A stretch of 9,274 bases of DNA from CAZFAT01 sp964517075 (GTDB lineage: Bacteria > Acidobacteriota > Vicinamibacteria > Vicinamibacterales > SCN-69-37): positions 1 through 9,274 of the forward strand of contig CAZFAT010000070.1 in NCBI GenBank assembly GCA_964517075.1, given 5' to 3'. Each line of letters opens with the position of its first letter. Position 1 is the stretch's first letter. Shown one piece after another: positions 5,355-9,274 of the stretch. The notes under the pieces are model-generated. The model saw only the letters and a list, made by a program, of their open reading frames with translations. It was not told the origin of the DNA and did no database searches. The position numbers and the translations under genes are program-made.

Positions 5355-6065
5355 ATGGTCCGCATCCCCGTTCTCTTGCTGATCGCGCTGCTGACACCGG
5401 TCGCGACGTCCGTCGCCCAGACAATCTCCTCACCGCCCGTCATCGTCACGCAGGGTGAAGCGGTCCTGAAGCGCGCACCCGATCAGGCGTGGCTCACGGT
5501 GGCGACCGAGCAGCGCGAGAGCCAGCCGACCGAGGCCCGCCGCAAGGGAGCCGAGGCGATGACCGCCGTGCAGGCCGCGCTGAAGCGGGCTGGCGTGCCG
5601 GGCGACGCCATTCGGACGACGAGCTTCTCTCTGTCGCCGGACGTGGAATGGGTCGGCGGGCGCAGCACGATTCGCGGCTATGTCATGCGCAACCAGATTG
5701 AGGTGCGCGTCGACAATCTCGAGCGTCTCCCGGCCGTCATCGACGCGGTCAACAGCCCGAAGGCCGCGGGCCTGTCGATTGTCGGCCCACGGTTCGACCT
5801 CAAGAACCGCCGTGCCGCCGAGAACGAAGCGCTGCAGCGGGCCGTCGAACTGGCCCTGGAACGCGCGCAGGCGATTGCCGCCGGCGCGCGCCGGACGGTG
5901 GGCCCGATTGCCCGCATCGAAGCGCATGCCGTCGACGGCATGCCGCCGCGGCCGATGCTGATGACGCAGTCCATGGGGACCGCGCGCCAGGAAACCGCGA
6001 CGCCGATTACGCCCGGCGAAATCGAGATTCGCGCCGTCGCAACGGTGACGGTCGAGATTCGCTAG
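5355..6065 (+). CDS. SIMPL domain (DUF541) exported protein
   Basis: A 236-residue protein of the SIMPL/DUF541 family, widespread periplasmic or outer-membrane-associated proteins of poorly defined role (E. coli YggE is linked to oxidative-stress protection). A signal peptide is clear: MVRIPVLLLIALLTPVATSVA with cleavage likely after Ala21 (S-V-A), before QTISS. The mature part shows the family order: VTQGEAVLKRAPDQAWLTV near the start, a helix of about 20 residues rich in Arg/Ala, the SFSLSPD strand, RGYVMRNQIEVRV, the conserved helix AAENEALQRAVELALERAQA, and a closing beta-strand GEIEIRAVATVTVEIR. GAGGAG at 5344-5349 with a 5-nt spacer fixes the ATG. Its TAG stop shares the CTAG at 6062-6065 with the convergent rmuC. 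Confidence 0.92.
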   Translation: MVRIPVLLLIALLTPVATSVAQTISSPPVIVTQGEAVLKRAPDQAWLTVATEQRESQPTEARRKGAEAMTAVQAALKRAGVPGDAIRTTSFSLSPDVEWVGGRSTIRGYVMRNQIEVRVDNLERLPAVIDAVNSPKAAGLSIVGPRFDLKNRRAAENEALQRAVELALERAQAIAAGARRTVGPIARIEAHAVDGMPPRPMLMTQSMGTARQETATPITPGEIEIRAVATVTVEIR

Positions 6066-7285
6066 CGCCGGATTGACTCGCGCGACTCGGGGAGGCTGGC
6101 CAGTTCATCCCGCGTGACACGCCGCGGGTTGAGATTGATGAGTTCGGGCGTCCCGAGTTCCTTGGTCGAGCTGACGCCCAGATCCTTGAAGCGCCGCGCG
6201 CCAGGCAGCACCTTCTGCTCGAGCGATCCCACGAAGCGGTCGTAGCTGTCGGCTGCGAGCTTGATGTTCTTACCGACGCTCTCGAGGTGGTCGACGAGCG
6301 TCGCCAGCCGTTCGTAGAGGTCGCGGCCCAGACTCTGGATCTCCTCGGCGTTCCTCGCAATCGCCTGCTGCTGCCAGCCGTAGGCCACGGCCTTCAGGAG
6401 CGCCAGCAGCGTCATCGGCGTCGCCGGAATCACGCGCAGGGCCGCGGCCTGTTCGAGCAGGGTGCCGTCCTGCTCGAACGCCGCGGGCAGCAGCGGCTCG
6501 AGCGGCAGGAACATCACGACGAATTCCGGTGCGGGATTGAACTGGCGCCAGTACTCTTTGGCGCCGAGGGCGCGGATGTGGTCCCGCACCTGCCGGGCAT
6601 GGCCCACGAGCAGCGTCTGCCGTTCCACATCACTTCGCGCGTTGGTGGCCGACAGATACGCGTCCATCGGCACCTTCGCGTCGACGACGATGCTCGACTC
6701 GCCCGGGAGGCGAACGACGAGGTCCGGCGTCTGCCGCGCCCCGCTCGTCGTTTCGATCGTGGCCTTTTCGAGGAAGTCGCACTGTCCGAGCATCCCCGCG
6801 AGCTCGACGATGCGCCGGAGCTGGACCTCTCCCCACCGGCCGCGGACGTTGGGGGAGCGCAGGGCCTGCGAGAGACTCTCGGTCGTCGTCCGGAGCTGAT
6901 CCTGCGACAGGGCGAGCGACTGCAGTTGCGAGGCCACGGCGCGGAACGATCCCTCGCGCGCCTTGTCCACTTTGGCCAGCTGCACGTGGACTTTCTCGAG
7001 GGTGTCGCGGATGGGTTTCAGCACCGCGTCGGCCCGCTCGGCGAACTCCTGGCGGTTCTCCTTGAGGGCGTCGCGCGAGAGCGCCGAGAAGGTCTCGCGG
7101 AGGCGGTGGTCGGCCTCGGCGGCCCGCGCCCGCTGTTCCTCGAGCGACCGCCGGCTGGCGTCGAGCTCCGCGGCCAGCCGGGCCGAATCCGAGGCCACGC
7201 GCGAGTACCGGAGCAGGAAGACGACGGCGACGGCCGCGCCGGCGCCCAGGGCAGCCAGCAGGGGTAGCCAGACGGCGGCTGACAT
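6062..7285 (-). CDS. rmuC: RmuC family DNA recombination protein
   Basis: A 407-residue RmuC-family protein. RmuC limits rearrangements between inverted repeats in E. coli and is predicted to contain a PD-(D/E)xK nuclease-like core; its exact activity is unproven. Visible: an N-terminal membrane anchor (about 5-26, WLPLLAALGAGAAVAVVFLL), a long coiled-coil region (30-140, Arg/Glu/Ala-rich), then the RmuC domain with GRWGEVQLRRIVELAGM (149-165), PDLVVRLPG (187-195) and VDAKVPMDAY (201-210, with the D-x-K pair Asp202 and Lys204). The coiled coil probably projects the domain from the inner membrane. The C-terminal VLPGARRFKDLGV is also typical. No Shine-Dalgarno precedes the ATG (7285-7283), but a TACAAT hexamer is only 6 nt upstream, which suggests a leaderless or near-leaderless transcript. 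Confidence 0.95.
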   Translation of the reverse strand: MSAAVWLPLLAALGAGAAVAVVFLLRYSRVASDSARLAAELDASRRSLEEQRARAAEADHRLRETFSALSRDALKENRQEFAERADAVLKPIRDTLEKVHVQLAKVDKAREGSFRAVASQLQSLALSQDQLRTTTESLSQALRSPNVRGRWGEVQLRRIVELAGMLGQCDFLEKATIETTSGARQTPDLVVRLPGESSIVVDAKVPMDAYLSATNARSDVERQTLLVGHARQVRDHIRALGAKEYWRQFNPAPEFVVMFLPLEPLLPAAFEQDGTLLEQAAALRVIPATPMTLLALLKAVAYGWQQQAIARNAEEIQSLGRDLYERLATLVDHLESVGKNIKLAADSYDRFVGSLEQKVLPGARRFKDLGVSSTKELGTPELINLNPRRVTRDELASLPESRESIRR

Positions 7286-7291
7286 GGCGGA

Positions 7292-7322
7292 ATTGTACTA
7301 CTACTAAGATCAGTCTCATCAA
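7292..7322 (-). promoter_or_regulatory. Possible rmuC promoter
   Basis: On the minus strand TACAAT (complement of 7292-7297) matches the -10 consensus at 5 of 6 and lies 6 nt before the rmuC ATG. TTGATG (complement of 7317-7322) is a possible -35, but the 19-nt spacer is longer than ideal. If used, transcription would start at or next to the start codon, matching the absence of a Shine-Dalgarno. Confidence 0.3.
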
Positions 7323-7342
7323 TCATTTACCACCGCAGGGCC

Positions 7343-7371
7343 TTGAAGTTGCCTGCACCAGGCCGTAAAAT
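7343..7371 (+). promoter_or_regulatory. Promoter of the rrf2-suf operon, with internal dyad
   Basis: TTGAAG (7343-7348) and TAAAAT (7366-7371) are separated by exactly 17 nt, a good sigma70-type promoter 33 nt before the Rrf2 gene. Inside the spacer GCCTG (7351-7355) and CAGGC (7359-7363) form a dyad around CAC; a second short dyad, GACC/GGTC (7373-7376, 7382-7385), lies just downstream. Rrf2 regulators commonly bind dyads overlapping their own promoter, so these are candidate operators. The promoter is better supported than the operators. Confidence 0.55.
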
Positions 7372-7404
7372 GGACCCGTCAGGTCGGACATTCGTGAGCA
7401 CCCG

Positions 7405-7863
7405 ATGTTGAGGTTGTCGAAGAAGGCGGATTACGCGTTGCTGGCCTTGCGCCACATGGCCGCGAACCGGGATCGCGCGGCCGTTTCCGCCCGTGAGCTC
7501 GCCGAGGCGTACGACATTCCGTCCGAGCTGCTGGCCAAGGTGCTTCAGAAGCTGGTACGGGCCCGCCTGCTGGCGTCGCATCAGGGGATTCGCGGCGGGT
7601 ACGCCCTCAGCCGGCCGGCCGCCACGATCTCCGTCGCCGACGTGATTCAGGCGGTCGATGGGCCGCTCACCGTGACGGCCTGTTCGGATACGGACCACAG
7701 TTGCGACCAGTACTCGAAGTGCAGCATTCGCGACCCGCTCTGGCGGGTGAAGGACCGCATCATCGCCGCGCTGTCGGCGACGTCGGTGGCCGATCTGGCG
7801 GCAGACATGCCGCTGCTGCCCGACCGGGCGTCGCCGCTGGCGGTGCTGAGCGTGAGGAAGTGA
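7405..7863 (+). CDS. Rrf2/IscR-like transcriptional regulator with three cysteines
   Basis: A 152-residue Rrf2-family DNA-binding protein, probably the iron-sulfur-sensing regulator of the operon that follows. Visible: the N-terminal MLRLSKKADYALLAL (1-15), typical of the family; a winged helix-turn-helix with VSARELAEAYDIPSELLAKV (27-46) and the wing HQGIRGGYALSRP (59-71); then Cys93, Cys100 and Cys106, the set that binds [2Fe-2S] in IscR, though the first gap is x6 here versus x5 in E. coli IscR. The Cys-x5-Cys pair and the CSIRDPLW context fit a cluster-binding member. It is the first gene of the operon; the A-type carrier starts 7 bp after its stop. Most likely it binds near its own promoter and adjusts suf expression to cluster supply. 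It could be called iscR or sufR; I leave the symbol open. Confidence 0.92.
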   Translation: MLRLSKKADYALLALRHMAANRDRAAVSARELAEAYDIPSELLAKVLQKLVRARLLASHQGIRGGYALSRPAATISVADVIQAVDGPLTVTACSDTDHSCDQYSKCSIRDPLWRVKDRIIAALSATSVADLAADMPLLPDRASPLAVLSVRK

Positions 7864-7870
7864 GCCGGAC

Positions 7871-8197
7871 GTGATTACCGTGACCGAGACCGCCGCCGCC
7901 CAGATTGAGAAGCTGATCGAGAAGCAGCACCCCGACGCGCGGGGCTTGCGCGTGGGCGTGAAGGCGGGCGGCTGTTCCGGATTCGAGTACGTGTTCGTGT
8001 GGGAGCCGGAGCCCCGGGAGACCGATCTGGTCTTCAGCGGGCCGCGCGGCGTGCAGGTTTGGATCGATCCGCGCAGCCACCGGCTCCTCGATGGGGTGAC
8101 GCTGGACTACGACGCGAGCTTGCTGAGCCGAGGGTTCGTCTTCCAGAACCCGCACGCGAAGAGTACGTGCGGCTGCGGGACGTCGTTCTCGGTCTAG
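7871..8197 (+). CDS. A-type iron-sulfur cluster carrier (IscA/SufA/ErpA family)
   Basis: A 108-residue HesB/IscA-family protein that accepts Fe-S clusters from the scaffold and passes them to target proteins. The three conserved cluster-binding cysteines are in place: Cys35 (KAGGCSGFEY) and Cys100 and Cys102 (STCGCGTSFSV), matching the C-x(n)-C-G-C pattern of IscA. Length is normal for the family. The GTG start at 7871 is preceded by GAGGAAG (7854-7860), which lies in the last codons of the regulator gene, so translation is probably coupled. Position between the regulator and sufB suggests a SufA role, but IscA, SufA and ErpA cannot be told apart from this sequence alone. Confidence 0.94.
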   Translation: MITVTETAAAQIEKLIEKQHPDARGLRVGVKAGGCSGFEYVFVWEPEPRETDLVFSGPRGVQVWIDPRSHRLLDGVTLDYDASLLSRGFVFQNPHAKSTCGCGTSFSV

Positions 8198-8261
8198 CCG
8201 CGCGGCGCGCTTCCCCAGCGGCGCCCCGTTGCTCCCCGCCAGCCGATGAAAGTGTGAGGTC

Positions 8262-9274
<1,013 letters not shown>

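Noticed and set aside
6287..7267. 326-codon plus-strand frame opposite rmuC
   Set aside because: Composition typical of an antisense shadow; RmuC on the other strand is unmistakable.

Overview
This is a GC-rich (roughly two-thirds G+C by eye), tightly packed bacterial chromosomal segment with no gene-free stretch over 300 bases. The long open frames on the opposite strand of real genes are what high third-position GC produces. The gene set (menaquinone-type UbiE/MenG methyltransferase, a bacterial deoxyhypusine-synthase-like enzyme, a DUF5615 PIN-like protein, an Rrf2-controlled SUF operon, a SIMPL-domain exported protein) would suit an uncultured soil-type lineage such as Acidobacteriota (Vicinamibacteria-like). 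That placement is an inference from style and gene content, not from a marker gene.

Layout, left to right. 1-357 is the C-terminal part of enoyl-ACP reductase FabI (+). 383-1549 is a deoxyhypusine/homospermidine-synthase-like protein (+). Its last 16 codons and stop lie inside a striking inverted repeat (1498-1580, 25-bp perfect arms), which adjoins a third partial copy of the same motif (to 1587). 1604-2062 is a DUF5615 PIN-like protein (+), overlapping by 50 bp the 3' end of queC (2013-2714, -). queC is divergent from queD (2762-3163, +) across only 47 bp, giving two steps of 7-deazaguanine (queuosine precursor) synthesis. deoC (3187-3912, -) is divergent from ubiE/menG (3980-4705, +), which is followed by an unrecognised 144-residue protein (4742-5176, +). 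A 178-bp spacer with several potential stem-loops leads to a secreted SIMPL/DUF541 protein (5355-6065, +). Its stop codon shares a CTAG with the convergent rmuC (6062-7285, -).

The right end (from about 7340) is the start of a SUF iron-sulfur assembly operon: a good sigma70-type promoter, an Rrf2/IscR-like regulator with three cysteines (7405-7863), an A-type Fe-S carrier (7871-8197), and sufB (from 8262, running off the window). The regulator probably senses Fe-S status and controls its own operon, in which the carrier and the SufB scaffold make and deliver clusters. Most of the window is conserved housekeeping metabolism. The parts least explained by known genes are the inverted repeat at 1498-1587, the bacterial DHS-like enzyme it terminates, the apparently partnerless DUF5615 protein, the unknown 144-residue protein, and the structured spacer at 5177-5354. 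I saw no convincing evidence of an entirely new multi-gene system.
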